Below are positions 14,753-26,400 of a stretch of 64,000 bases of DNA, in pieces (the stretch's first letter is position 1; each line of letters opens with the position of its first letter). The translations under genes were made by a program, and so were the position numbers. The stretch is from Sphagnum compactum (lineage: Eukaryota > Bryophyta > Sphagnopsida > Sphagnales): contig OZ234493.1 in NCBI GenBank assembly GCA_965153455.1, forward strand, positions 3,162,001-3,226,000, given 5' to 3'. The notes below the pieces were generated by a model that saw only the letters and a list, made by a program, of their open reading frames with translations, was not told the DNA's origin and ran no database searches.

Positions 14753-16630
14753 CTTCCACTTCACACTACCTTGAAGGTAATTATGTATGTAAGTGGTTAA
14801 ATATCAGGGATTAAAAACACATTCATATATGGTGTTAGGGACGCACGCTAAGGTTGAGTCGCCTAACACCATGCTAGCCATTTAGGACTTAAAACCTAGT
14901 TACTCTACCATGACAATTTTATGTTAACCTAACATTCACTTAACATTAAGCTATGGCCCATTTAACATTGGGTGCCACCTAGGATGCCATCTAGATTTTC
15001 ATTTTCATTTTATTTTTATTTTTTATAAAAAATATTTAAAAATAAAATTAATTTTATAATAATAATAATAATACTAATACTAATACTAATATAGTTGAAA
15101 AATAGGTGATGTTAGAGTCCAGAAAATCCTAAGGTTGAAATCATTGCAAAAAAAGGGTATGAATCCAAACTCTAGGGTTTTACATTATTGCTTAGCACAC
15201 CTGACACAGCAGCAATGCTTCTCCCTTCTCACTGAACAATGTGGCCAGAAATCATCACTGTGAATCCTTCTGTCACCTCTCACTGTAATGTTCCACAACA
15301 GATCAAAAGAGAGAGAGAGAGAGAGAGAAGCCCATTGCCTGAAATCCTTAAACCCTAAACCCTAAAACTCAAATATATGCTCTGCCCAGAAAAAGAGAGT
15401 CTCTTTGCATCTTTGCAAAATTTCAGATGCATTTTTCTTTGGCTTTGAACTGGGAACCAATTTGTGAGACCAAATGGCTTTGAGACCAAATGGGTTGATT
15501 TTTCTTTCCCCTTTTTTTCAATCAAATTCATTTTGCATTCAAATTAGTTAACCATGTTTAAATACACACTTCCAATTCTCTTTTATGATTTTGTTTGAAT
15601 CAGTGTTTCTGGTTTTTCAAAATGTTGAAGTCCCAAAAGTGGTGAATTTTTGTGAAAAATCAAATTACTCCAAGTTTTTTTTTTTTTTTTTTTGGGCTCA
15701 GTTTTTGAAAATGAAAAACACTTGCAAAAAATAACAAAAAAATTGCTATCAAAAGTAAAATCACTAGTTAAACCTTTTTTTGGTTCTTTCTCTTTTTTTT
15801 TCTTTTTTCTGGTTGCAAATTTGTCCTCCCCATCTGACTTTAAATTATCCAAACCATTTTGTTGATTTCTCCAATTGAACCTACACACACAAGACCCAAC
15901 ATGTTTGCTGCTTTCAAAACTTGCCATCTACAAAAGAAATACACATTCATTCACAACTTGCCATATGTAAGGGTTGTTGTAAACATGATTGTTGTAAACT
16001 TGATGAAGAAGTTTAGGCTATTCTCACAAAGAATTCGGTGGAAAAGCGCTTCGTATCAAACATGTTAACAACTAACTTAACTTAACTCAAATACTTTACT
16101 CCAGAGTTAGTTAGTTGTATTGGGAAGTTTTCCAAAGAGATAATAGAGGGGTACCCTAACCCTAAACCCTAAACCAAGTAAGTGATGGAAGTTTAAAAGA
16201 TCCGAAGTGATATGTTTTGAGAGGTACCCAAGTGATGGAAGTCTAAAACATCTCAAGTGCTAATGGGTGAGGGGCACACGAAGGCGAGTGGTACCCAACC
16301 TCATGACTATCGAGTACTTGGGCTAGTTCAGCAGCAATGTGCCTAATAATTAATATTCCTTTTATTTTTAAAAAATTCATAGTAATGCAACATTTTACAC
16401 CAATTAGACAAAAAAAAAACATGCCAATTTGAGATTGAAAGGGGTGAACTTGGGTAGACTTTGTTTGAACTAGGAAAGAAATGGTAAGTAGCAAGTAGAG
16501 TTACCCTTAGGGGGTAGAGTATAGAATTGCACTAATTTAGTGGTAGAGGGTAGAGTGGGACAAATAGGTACTTTTGACCAAACAAAAAAGGGCCCAACTA
16601 TTGGGTGAAAGTAGTCCAAGAGGACAGGTT
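14753..16630. other. Intergenic DNA with short repeats
   Basis: No gene is recognised. Contents are an AAT/AATACT microsatellite (about 15055-15095), a GA run (15307-15329), telomere-like blocks (15348-15366 and 16153-16174), a T tract near 15676-15694, and a degenerate direct repeat AAGTGATGGAAGT at about 16180 and 16231. The minus-strand frame at 15583-15927 is low complexity and not convincing. Confidence 0.6.
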
Positions 16631-16697
16631 TGGTGGGTGGTGGGTTTAGGGTTTAGGGTTTAAAACCATGTTTAAAACCCTAAAACCCACCCACCAC
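16631..16697. repeat. Inverted repeat built on telomere-like TTTAGGG units
   Basis: The left arm contains GGTGGTGGGTTTAGGGTTTA and continues to TTTAAAA. After a short ACCATG spacer the right arm returns with TTTAAAACCCTAAAACCCAC and CACCAC. The arms are imperfect because the left has one more heptamer. It would fold into a GC-rich hairpin in AT-rich surroundings. Confidence 0.75.
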
Positions 16698-16729
16698 TTC
16701 CCTTGTTTTCTTTTTTCTTTTTCATTTTT

Positions 16730-19700
16730 TGTCTCCACTCTTTTCCTTACTTGCTCTACTTACTGCACACAATTGTGGTCACTTGCAATTGGAATTTCCT
16801 TCAATAATTAAATATCTTCTCATTTTTTGCTTTTCATCCAATATTAGATTTCTACAAATATCAATTAGTATTGATAATACTTATAGTATTAGCACTAGTA
16901 GTTATACTTATATACGTAATGAAGTGAAAGGGGAAAAAATCCAAGAAATTTTTTTTGAACAAAAGAACCTATAAATTAGGGTTTTTTCATGTTGAGCATC
17001 ATATTTTTTTTTGGATCATTTATAAGGATTCATGTTTTAGGGTCTATAGATTTACACAAATGGAAATTATGACATTAAATAATTTAATTGTAGCTATTTA
17101 CTAATATTAGTAATACTATCAATATTAATATCAGTAGTATTGATTGTACATATATATTATCAATGGGAAAAAATTGCCCAAAGCACAATCTTTGCAAAAA
17201 AAAGAAAAAGAAAAAAGAAAGTCCAAATTAGGGCTGCACATTGCACACCACTAGTGATGATTTTGTGTATTATCTATAAAGTTTATGTTTTAGGGTTTAT
17301 GTTGTTGGTGTGGGTACTTGTTTCATTTTTGAGGTGGCTTTGCAAGTTCCCTTTTGGGATTGAGCATTTAAGCCATTAGTAGTGGGTCTTCACAACTTTT
17401 GATATACATCTCATTATAGATCCATAAAATCACCATAAGTGGTAACAAGAATCCTCAATTTGGGTAAGATAGGGGACAGATAGCTTATTTGGGTAGGACT
17501 CAAAGACAAAGAAAAACATGAAAGAAAGGTACAAACTCATTTTTGCACTATTTGAAGCTAAATGTCAAAAGAGTTTGGGCCTCAATCTTTGTTTTCATGT
17601 GAAAGTCAATGCATTCACAAGAATGTGCAAGCCCAAGCTTGCTTGCTTCAAACCTAGCCAACATTGAACCAAATTTGTGCAAGAAACCTATGTGCATGAT
17701 GGTGTGGAGGTTCAAAAAAGTGGGAGACACTATGCAAGCATGTGATCACGGAAAAAATACATGAGTGATAAGTGAGTGTGTGCAAGTTTAATAAAATGTT
17801 GAAGCCAAGAAACTATTTGAAAAAACATGAAGGGAACATAATCATGAAAAAATATTCGTAACTGCACATGAATGTGATGGAGCACAAGATTTTTTGGAAT
17901 TCTAAAACCCAACGCAAATTATTTGTGCTTGTTTAGCATTGCAAAAGGAGTGGAGTTACAATATCTCATACTAAAAGATATTTTAGAAATGTGTTTCCAT
18001 GGTACAATGTACACAATTTGTTCAAATTAAAAGTACACATAATATCAGTTAGTACCACATAAATTTCACTCTTTTGAATTTAAAAAAAAATCAAATATAG
18101 TTGATTTGGGCTTTAAAAATGAGACAAGTTATATATGCTATGAATATAAAATTTATTCTATTTTTTAATGTAATTAGACATTAATAATTTTATAAAGGTT
18201 TCTAAAAACAACTTGTTTGACAATAGTTCATTTTTCATTAGTTTTAAGTTCCACTTTATTTTTATAGAATGATAAAGTTAACACTTAAACCAATTACATC
18301 TACGATTGGAAAACATTTTACAACTTAAAAAGATTGCGATCATCAACATTATCACAACATAACAATATATGATTAAATATTTGTTTATCATCTAATTTGA
18401 ACATCGTGACTTTAAACCAAATTGAAAATTTTCATGAAAAGAATTGTTCATTATGGTTGTCTTTTTTAGTATAAATTTTTTTGATAAAAAAAATCTTATT
18501 AAAATTATTATTTCTTACTCCTTTTGTTAGATTATTATCTTTTGTTAGTCCTTTCGATCGTCGATTAAAAATACATTTTTATCTTGCACGGGTTTATAAC
18601 AACACCATCTTAACATCAATGTTATGTCATATGTCATCTAAGGTTTAACGTTAGTTAACATGTTACATGTGGATTGATGTTTAATTTTTAACATTCTTAA
18701 TGCTAGAAAATTTTCCTCAAAGTCTCAGTTGGTAAATGGAATCATGGGAATCATTATAGTAAGAACATAGCCATATTTAAATTAGCCAATTAATTTTTTA
18801 AAAATTTAATTAGTCAGATCAAGTAGACAACAACATGTGCAAGAGGCAACTTGGCCTTTGTCTACTACAATACTCACCACCCACCTTCCAAGTTGTGTTC
18901 TGTTGGTTCTTTTTGTAGTTGGTTAGTTGCGAGTTTTTGTAGTATGGGATATTGGTGGGAGGCATGGGTGTGAGCCCTTTGGCCAAATAATTTGAGTTCT
19001 TTTCTTCCTTTGTCCAAACTTTGTTGGTCACACATTAAATTTGTGGATAAAAGCATGAAATTCCATTACCCAAAATGTGTTTTTTTAAATAAAAAATTGC
19101 ATGAAATGGCAAGAAAATATGGTACCAGGATTTCATGTGAAACTAGCCTAGGGTAGCTTATGTTGTTGGCTCAAATGTGAAATGGTTACCAAACTAATTT
19201 TTCCTTCCAAAAACATTTTTTTTGTTATTTAATTGAATTTTCAAGAACAATAACTATTCAAAATTCAATGTCTCACACATCTCAGGTCTAGAAGTTTCCA
19301 AATCACCTTCATTAAATCCTACCCATCAAGGCTTTTCCAATCATACCAAGAGCATGCCCAAAAATTCCCAAATAAATTTAAGTTTTGATTTAAATGAATT
19401 TTCAATGAATTTTTTTCTCAATATTCAATAGTTTTTTCTCTATAGGTTGAAAATTGTGTCACCAACATGGTGCACCCTTGCTCATCAAGTGCTTTCCAAT
19501 GGTACCAAAAGGTGCCATGGTTTGGGAGATCTCAACAAAACAAACAAACAATTGGCTTTCATAGATAGATTTTTGCAAACCTACCAATAAATATAGACAC
19601 AAGTATTTGCACACACTTGTTAGTCTACAACACAATAAAATGTCATATACACACAACATTTGTCTTTTAAGTCTCTTAACTCATTTTGGAAAACTTGATC

Positions 19701-21200
19701 CACCATATGTCTTTTCAACATTTGGTGCTCCCCCTCTTTTCAACATATGGTGTTTTTCTTTGTTCCTCCTTTTCCCGATGCGTTGTACATTGAAATAATT
19801 GGTGTTTTTCTATTTAAAAAAATTGTGGTTTTTTCTCATTGGGAAATGTGTAAGTTTGACAAATTCTGTTTTTTTTTTTGTGAAATTTTACAAATTTTTG
19901 ATATCACAAATCTGAAAAAACACTTTGATAGTAATAATAGAATTATTATAAGTACATATTAATTTAATTGAGGTCATCATCATCATTATTAAATATTATT
20001 ATTATTGTTATCAATGCCAACTTCAGGTGCAAAAAAGACTTGATTTCCAAATCATCAACAAATACTTATGTTAGAACCCCTATTTATTACTAAATTTTAT
20101 TTACCAATGCATATCACCTAATGAATACAAGACAAGTGAATGCCAACAACAAAAACCATGGATAGGTATTTCAAAATACTCTCACCTTTTTAAAAAAAAA
20201 TTGTTCCTCAAACTAACAAAAACAAAAAATGAAGAAGGAGTGTTTCCTTAGTGTTTTTTATTTAAATTAAAATTTATATGTGTCAAGACAAGCTCAAGAT
20301 TTTTAAGTAGTTGGAGGGTGCTTTATTGTCATGATCATTCCTTTGCAATTTGCAAAGGCAAGGCATTATGTTTTTTGGAACTGCCCACCCTTAGTTTAAA
20401 ATATTTTTCGTCATACCCATTAGGTATCACATGAAAAAATCAAAAATATATATATTTTTTGAACATGTCTTTACTAATGTTGGGCATGTATCAAAAATTG
20501 ACTTGAGTATCATCCAAGTATTAGTACTAGAGCACCATAAGGTATCATGTTTGATATCCTAATTGTCAATTCTCTTTTGTGTGAAAATCAGCTTTGAGAA
20601 TCAAATTTGGCCCATAACATTTGAAAATGGTGAAACCTTACTAGGGTAAAAATCTTTACCCAAGTTAGGGTATCATGATAAGTTTTCAGCAAGATAGGGA
20701 TTTTTTTATTTTTAGAAGTATTCATAGTTATGGTGAGAAAGTGTTGGTGGCATCACTTGCAAACAACCCTTTTTGTGAAAAATAAAAGGCCCAATTTAGT
20801 TATCCTTATGATTTCATAAACATTTTTATGGTTTTGTTGTTGAAATTTAAGATTTGAGACTTGAGACATTGAGACAAGTTTTGTGTTTTATTGTTGTGTA
20901 GTTTTGTTGTTTATTATTTTGTAAAAAAAATTGCTACTTATTTATGTGTAGGAACGTTAAGTATTTTATTACAACATTTGTACATTTAAACCTTTTGCAT
21001 ACCTCATACGCACCAAACTTCATTTTTTTGCATTATGATGAAAAAGAAAAGTGATTGGGATTTTCAATTGATTTTTTGAACCCTAGACTGTAAACCCCTT
21101 ATTTATTTCTTAGGTTGGTGGAGAAAATTAATCAATTTTATGTTTTTCTAGCATTTGCATAATGTCATCAACTTTGATATCTAGATGTCCAAAGGGGCAC
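16730..21200. other. AT-rich intergenic DNA, no gene seen
   Basis: About 4.5 kb of AT-rich sequence with short frames of no recognisable similarity. ATTAGTAATACT-type trinucleotide degeneracy occurs near 16840-17130. No terminal repeats or domains were found. Confidence 0.5.
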
Positions 21201-21204
21201 ATGA

Positions 21205-22835
21205 TATGTTTGCTTTAGTCATTAGCTTTTTGAGAACTAATTAGCAGCCAAAACATGTCACTATTCAATATTGGCTTGTTTGAAGGTACATAAATTACAT
21301 GACAAGCCTTGGTTCAAAGTTTGACAAAATTGTTGGAGAAATATGGCCTAAAGAAAAAAATTCATTACTTATGTTAAGAATGAAGGGTTGAACTTCAATG
21401 CAACAACCAATGCATTAAAATCAATTGTGAGTTTTGAATATCTTGATTTGGATCAAAAATTTTAGGGAATTTATTTTGTTCGTGGTTTTTTCAAACCATG
21501 TAAGTATTGCACATCAAATGAAAAAGTGTGAATTTTTAAAAAATATGTGTATATTAAATTTGCATAAGTAAATTTGCAAAAATGCATTACTTGGTCCAAA
21601 AAAAATCTAGGAAAGGAAATTAAAAGTGGAACAAAGCTTCTGTTGAAGTCAATATTCACCCAAGAAATTGAATATCCCAATGAAACAAGGTATGGATTTT
21701 TTTAATTTTAAACAATCTATTAACTTCACAACTTTTCTTTTTGAAACACTAAATTAATTCAGTTATTATTGTTTTATAGGTTTGTTAACAAAATAATCAT
21801 GTTTTCAAATGCACTAAAAATTTGGGCAACTATTGTGGTATGTTATAGTAAACAAATTGATGTGAAGGTTGTTGGTTGCGTCACCTCCTCTAATGTGGCA
21901 CCTCTTTCAAATTATTATGGATTGTTTTTCTCCCATTGTGTTCTAAACCAACCTTGTTGACAGTAGTTGCTTAGTGATGCATTACATTATGCAATTTATA
22001 AGGAAAAACATGAAGTTTGTGCCTTCTTTTGATAACTTACTTGAATATGATTTAGGTGTTGTTGATGAGTTGGTTTTACTAGCTTCTAAGATTAGGCAAG
22101 AAGTTTGTGGAGTATGAGATTCTTTCCTTTCATTTTCAAGGAAATAAATTTTTAAAAAAACTCATAACATGCTTTCCTTGATGTTAAACCCTAGGTTTAA
22201 AAACATTTGTATAATATTTTCATTTGTAAGAAGAGAACAAGGTGTTATTGTTATTTAGGAATACAAAATGAAGTTTTTTTTGTATCCTATGTTAATGAAA
22301 TGTCATTAACAGTTGCATCCATGAGTAAAGTTTGAAATGAGTCTTGCTAATCAAAATAATTTTTTATCAAGATTGCAATTTGGATATTTTTGAGCATATT
22401 GCAAGTACAAGTGAACAAACAAAAGAGCTTGTCAACAAGTAGCTATTGATTTTTAAACAATACCAAGTGAATGTGAAAGACATTAAATATCCATTTCAAC
22501 AGTGGGAGAAACATGAATTGGTGTTGCTTACCATTTGGTTTCCTTGCTTGTCAGATCTTAAGCATCATTGGATCACATTTTTTTCTGTAGCTAGAATACT
22601 TATTAATCTTAGGAGATGTCATTTACAAACTCAAAATTTAAAGTTGTTGATATTTATGAGCAAAATTGGCTTAATGATCTTAGGATAAGTTGTAAATCCC
22701 CATTTAAGTTAGTAAAATTCATTAAAATAAATGGAGATTAAAAAAAGAAGTTAGAGGAATTTTTAAGTGCTTTTGAGAAAAATGAAGTTGTTGAAACAAC
22801 AAAAATATTAAAAAAAAATTGTTGGCACGATGTCA
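21205..22835 (+). pseudogene. hAT-family transposase relic (RICESLEEPER-like)
   Basis: Successive fragments follow the order of plant hAT transposases. QPKHVTI lies near 21250. YVKNEGLNFNATTNALKSIV lies near 21370-21430. LQKCITWSKKNLGKE lies near 21575-21620. LNQPC...LLSDAL lies near 21945-21990. MLSLMLNPRFKN lies near 22170-22205. The C-terminal dimerisation region (about 22370-22690) includes ILINLRRCHLQTQNLKLLIF. In-frame stops and frameshifts are frequent, so it is not functional. A 90-nt segment at 21690-21779 has GT-AG borders and removing it rejoins the reading frame, so an intron of the original gene is preserved. Confidence 0.78.
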
Positions 22836-23480
22836 ATTTCATCAATTTCGAGAAAAAAAAACATTGATTACAATTTTATGATTGTAATTTTTTTTGTCAT
22901 AACCAATTTGTGAAAATTGCCTAGGTATAGTCAATTGTTTTCAAATTTAATGAGAATCAAAACTTTGAAAACCAACCTAATAAAACAAATAAAATATTCA
23001 TATATTCCTACCCAGATGTTTAAAACAATAAAAAAAATTATTTTATAAAAAAAATTGCATCCTTTCCAAAATCCTTCAAGAAAATTTGATCCGAAAATCT
23101 TTCTTAAGAAGACGTGAGAACCGCCCAACATTCAATAAAGCCATGGACAATGGGCTTTACTAGATTTGAGCCTACACCAAGCTCCTCCACTTCCCCAATC
23201 CCAAACCCTCCTTTCCCACCTAAGAACCATAAAAACATCCTTTAGAAACCCTCTCTATAAACCAAAAATGAACACTTTTTTTGAAGTGTAAAAATTTGTT
23301 AAACATCCCTTTTCTTTCTTTTTTTCTTTTTTTTTTTTCTTTTTTGGGGTAGTCTACTTGAACCAAGTAAAAGAAATCTGGCGACTTTTCTTAAATTGGG
23401 GTTTAAAAAAAAATGGCTATTGATAATCTCAAACCACTCTTTGATTTTAGCACTTTTAATATTTAAGATCGCTTTTTGGC
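22836..23480. other. Intergenic DNA upstream of the EXORDIUM-like gene
   Basis: AT-rich with a T/C tract near 23300-23345. No coding similarity was seen. It presumably includes the distal promoter of the gene that follows. Confidence 0.4.
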
Positions 23481-23490
23481 TATTTATAAA
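23481..23490 (+). promoter_or_regulatory. TATA box candidate of the EXORDIUM-like gene
   Basis: TATTTATAAA is followed after about 25-35 bases by GC-richer sequence that looks transcribed. This would give a 5' UTR of roughly 560 nt, unless a leader intron shortens it. Confidence 0.5.
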
Positions 23491-23926
23491 GAGCTGGGAT
23501 TCGAGTGCCAGTGAGAGAAGAGGTTCGCTAGCGTCGTGACTCGTGACGGGCGCAGGGCGTTGATCGAAGAGCTTCCTTCTTCCTATCTTCTTGCAGCAAC
23601 GATCTGGCTCAGAAGAATTCGTCAGGGCAAGAAGAGCAGCTGCAGCTGAAGTGCACAAATGCGCAATCAGGAATCATCAGCTACAGTTGCTACAAGTTTT
23701 TGTTCAGAATCTTACATGCTGCACTCCGTGTTTGTGGCAATCTATGTATGCCGCAGATAGAGAGATCCAGAGAGTCATCATCATCAGCAGCTGCTTAATT
23801 GGTCTGCTGCTGGAGTTTTGTTTTGATCACTTGCCAACATTTTTTGTAGCTCGATCCCTGGATTTTTGCTCCATCTGCAGTGCATTGCAGATTGTTGTTG
23901 ACATTTGAGTTGCATTCTCTGTTGGG

Positions 23927-23931
<5 letters not shown>

Positions 23932-23975
<44 letters not shown>

Positions 23976-23993
23976 TGTGTGTGTGTGTGTGTT
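23932..23993 (+). repeat. Compound (GA)n(GT)n microsatellite in the 5' UTR
   Basis: About 42 bases of GA repeat pass directly into about 20 bases of GT repeat, roughly 90 bases before the start codon at 24080. In one frame it reads as Arg-Glu then Val-Cys repeats, which creates spurious open frames on both strands. Confidence 0.92.
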
Positions 23994-24079
23994 TGTTGTG
24001 TGTGGGTTTTTTGTGGTGTGTTGCTCTCAAGTTTTGTGGGAGTTTTTTCTACTTGTGGGGTTGGTGTGAGTACCGGTAC

Positions 24080-25474
24080 ATGGCCCAGCAGCTGGAAAGA
24101 AGTGCATCTTTGAGTTTGCGGGAAGGGATGGCGGCGGTGCAAAGGACAAACTCCGGAACTCATGTGAAGGAAAACGGGCAGGTGGCCCCCGGCATGAATC
24201 TGCTGCAGAGGACCAGCTCGATGTTGAAGGGGAGTCTGCCGGACGCGCAGTTGCCAGCTAGTCCACAGCTGAAGTCGTTGCCGTCCATGTCTTTGAAGGA
24301 TCATCAAGCGGCTGGGGCAGCTGCAGCGATACGGAACCGTAACATTGTGATCGGGGTGTTGTCTACTTTCCTGTTCCTGGCTGTGGTTTCTTGGCCATGG
24401 CATGGAAGTGTGCAGGTGGGTCTGTCGACGTTTGCTGAACATCAAGCTGCTGCTGCTGCAGGTAGCTCTCATGATGCAGTTTTCCAAAGCAAATGGAGTA
24501 ATGCTGTATCCCGAGTACTCCCGTATGATGGTCAACTGGAGACGGTATCCAAGAAGAAGTTGGGGAGTAGCAAATTTCTCGTCACGCCGGAGCCATTGCT
24601 TCTACCTTACCACCAAGGTCCGGTGCTCACGGGGGATAAGAACGGCGTGCTCAAGCTCTACTTGATCTACTACGGTGTCTTCAGCCCTAGTCAGCAAGCT
24701 ACGTTGAATGACTTCTTGGAGTCTTTCACTGCTGGAAGCACAGCTGCGGCTCCTTCTGTTGCCGGCTGGTGGGCCATCACCAAAGGTTTCAAGGATTCCG
24801 CTAATGAAACAGTTGCGCAAACCATTGTTGCAGGAGCACCGGCGCATACAGACGCCGCGTACAGCAAGGGGAAGTCGCTACAGTACGCCGACATTGAAGT
24901 TCTTGTCACTGGTGCGATTGCCGCTGGTTTTCTTCCTCTGGACGCATCCGGGTTGTACGTGGTGCTTACAGCTGCGGATGTTGTTGTGCAAGGCTTCTGT
25001 AGCTTGGAATGCGGGACACATTTATACACCATCCCTACAAAAGCTACCCAGAATCATGCTCTTCCGTATGCATGGGTCGGCAACGCCGTGGACCAATGTC
25101 CCGGTTTCTGCGACTGGCCTTACGCCACAGCTGCTCCCGGCACTGGACCCGATACTCCTGCACTGAAGCCACCCAATGACGACGTTGGAATCGACGGATT
25201 GATCATCACCCTAGCTTCTCTCATTGCCGGATCTGCAACCAATCCTTTTGCCAATGCCTACTTCCAAGGAGATGCCGCTGAGCCGCTAGAAATCGCAGGC
25301 GTTTGCGAAGGCATCTACGGCGCGGCTGCATACCCAGGAAATCCTGCCACTCTCTTGACCGATCCCAAGCCTGGAGCTAGCTTCAACGCTTTCGGTGCTA
25401 ATGGCCGCCAGTTTCTTCTTCCTTGGATCTTCAACCCTGCAACAAAACAGTGTGCAGGGCAGCTCAAACCCTAA
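24080..25474 (+). CDS. EXORDIUM/PHI-1 family protein with N-terminal membrane anchor
   Basis: Intronless gene of 464 aa. EXORDIUM proteins are secreted or wall-associated plant proteins linked to brassinosteroid-dependent growth and carbon status; their biochemical activity is not established. Family blocks are clear: LKLYLIYYGVFSPSQQ (191-206), GLYVVLTAADV..GFC (291-307), YAWVGNAVDQCPGFCDWPY (330-348), DDVGIDGLIITLASL (367-381), ATNPFANAYFQG (386-397), and the C-terminal GASFNAFGANGRQFLLP (432-448). Conserved cysteines include 307, 311, 340, 344, 409 and 458. One N-glycosylation sequon lies at N242. Instead of a signal peptide at residue 1, about 88 hydrophilic, basic, Ser-rich residues precede a single hydrophobic segment (89-105), so a type II signal-anchor is likely. 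The ATG at 24080 (ACATGGCC) has good context; 24128 is an alternative that still leaves a long extension. Confidence 0.93.
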   Translation: MAQQLERSASLSLREGMAAVQRTNSGTHVKENGQVAPGMNLLQRTSSMLKGSLPDAQLPASPQLKSLPSMSLKDHQAAGAAAAIRNRNIVIGVLSTFLFLAVVSWPWHGSVQVGLSTFAEHQAAAAAGSSHDAVFQSKWSNAVSRVLPYDGQLETVSKKKLGSSKFLVTPEPLLLPYHQGPVLTGDKNGVLKLYLIYYGVFSPSQQATLNDFLESFTAGSTAAAPSVAGWWAITKGFKDSANETVAQTIVAGAPAHTDAAYSKGKSLQYADIEVLVTGAIAAGFLPLDASGLYVVLTAADVVVQGFCSLECGTHLYTIPTKATQNHALPYAWVGNAVDQCPGFCDWPYATAAPGTGPDTPALKPPNDDVGIDGLIITLASLIAGSATNPFANAYFQGDAAEPLEIAGVCEGIYGAAAYPGNPATLLTDPKPGASFNAFGANGRQFLLPWIFNPATKQCAGQLKP

Positions 25475-26400
25475 CCCTGAAACCGAAAAAGCCCTAAAAA
25501 AGCAAAAGTCCTGAATCCCAATTGTTTGCCTAATTGCTGCACATGATGCATCTGAGCTGCTGCTAGCTGCTGAGATCGATACTGTTCTCGCAAACTGTAA
25601 TGGTGGCCGATGTCATGTTGGGCTCTGCAAGTGGGTTCTTTTGTTTCTACCTTTAGTACTGGATCGTCTAGCTCCATTTGTGTATCTCATGATGGGTGAA
25701 GAACCTGCCGAGATACGGTTCTGGATGCAGCTTTTTGATTCCACAACTCTAGTATTCTTCTTCTAGGATATGCATATTTGTTAAGCTTTCCATAATTGAC
25801 AGGCGTAGAAAGAAGTGGAAATTTTTAATCTGGACTCTACTGTACCTTCAATCGTCTCGGAGACATAATTGTCGTTTCTCTGTTGATTCTTCACCAATAC
25901 ATGAACAAAGTCGACTGGGCTATGTTGATCGAGATTCATATTGAACTAATTAGCTGTAGCTCGATCTCTATCGACCCATCGGAAGTTCTCTCTCTCTCTC
26001 TCTCTACATATATATCTATTGCACGACGGCTTGTCGAGATATTTAGATACCGATGTTGTGCTGGCTGGATTGTTAGCACTCTGGGTTCTGTTAGCAAAAT
26101 TAGCGGAGATCTAGAAATCTAGAGATCATGGATCAGGAGGATCATGGTTCAGCTCTGGTTGTTGGGTGAAGAAGATCCATTTGAAAACAACTAGAAGCAG
26201 CTGCAATATGTGCAACTGATCTGGTTGTTGGGTGATTAAGATGTGAGAACAATTAGAGATTGAAAGTGAAAGAAAGCAACATCTGCCACTCCTGGTTCAT
26301 TGAGGTTTTGTTTTGGTTTGTTTTGTTTTTTCCTCCTAAAGATTTGTATATGCCAGCTTCTGCTTCTTCATATTATATGAGGAAGGTAAAGCTCAGGGGC
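25475..26400 (+). other. 3' flank of the EXORDIUM-like gene
   Basis: This is probably 3' UTR and downstream sequence. A CT run lies at about 25990-26010. A partial direct duplication around CTGGTTGTTGGGTGA occurs near 26155 and 26220. No further gene was recognised. Confidence 0.4.

Noticed and set aside
23795-24535. 246-residue minus-strand open frame opposite the EXORDIUM-like gene
   Set aside because: It is a mirror of the 5' UTR microsatellite (Leu-Ser repeats) and of the GC-rich coding region; it has no start context, domain or independent codon use.
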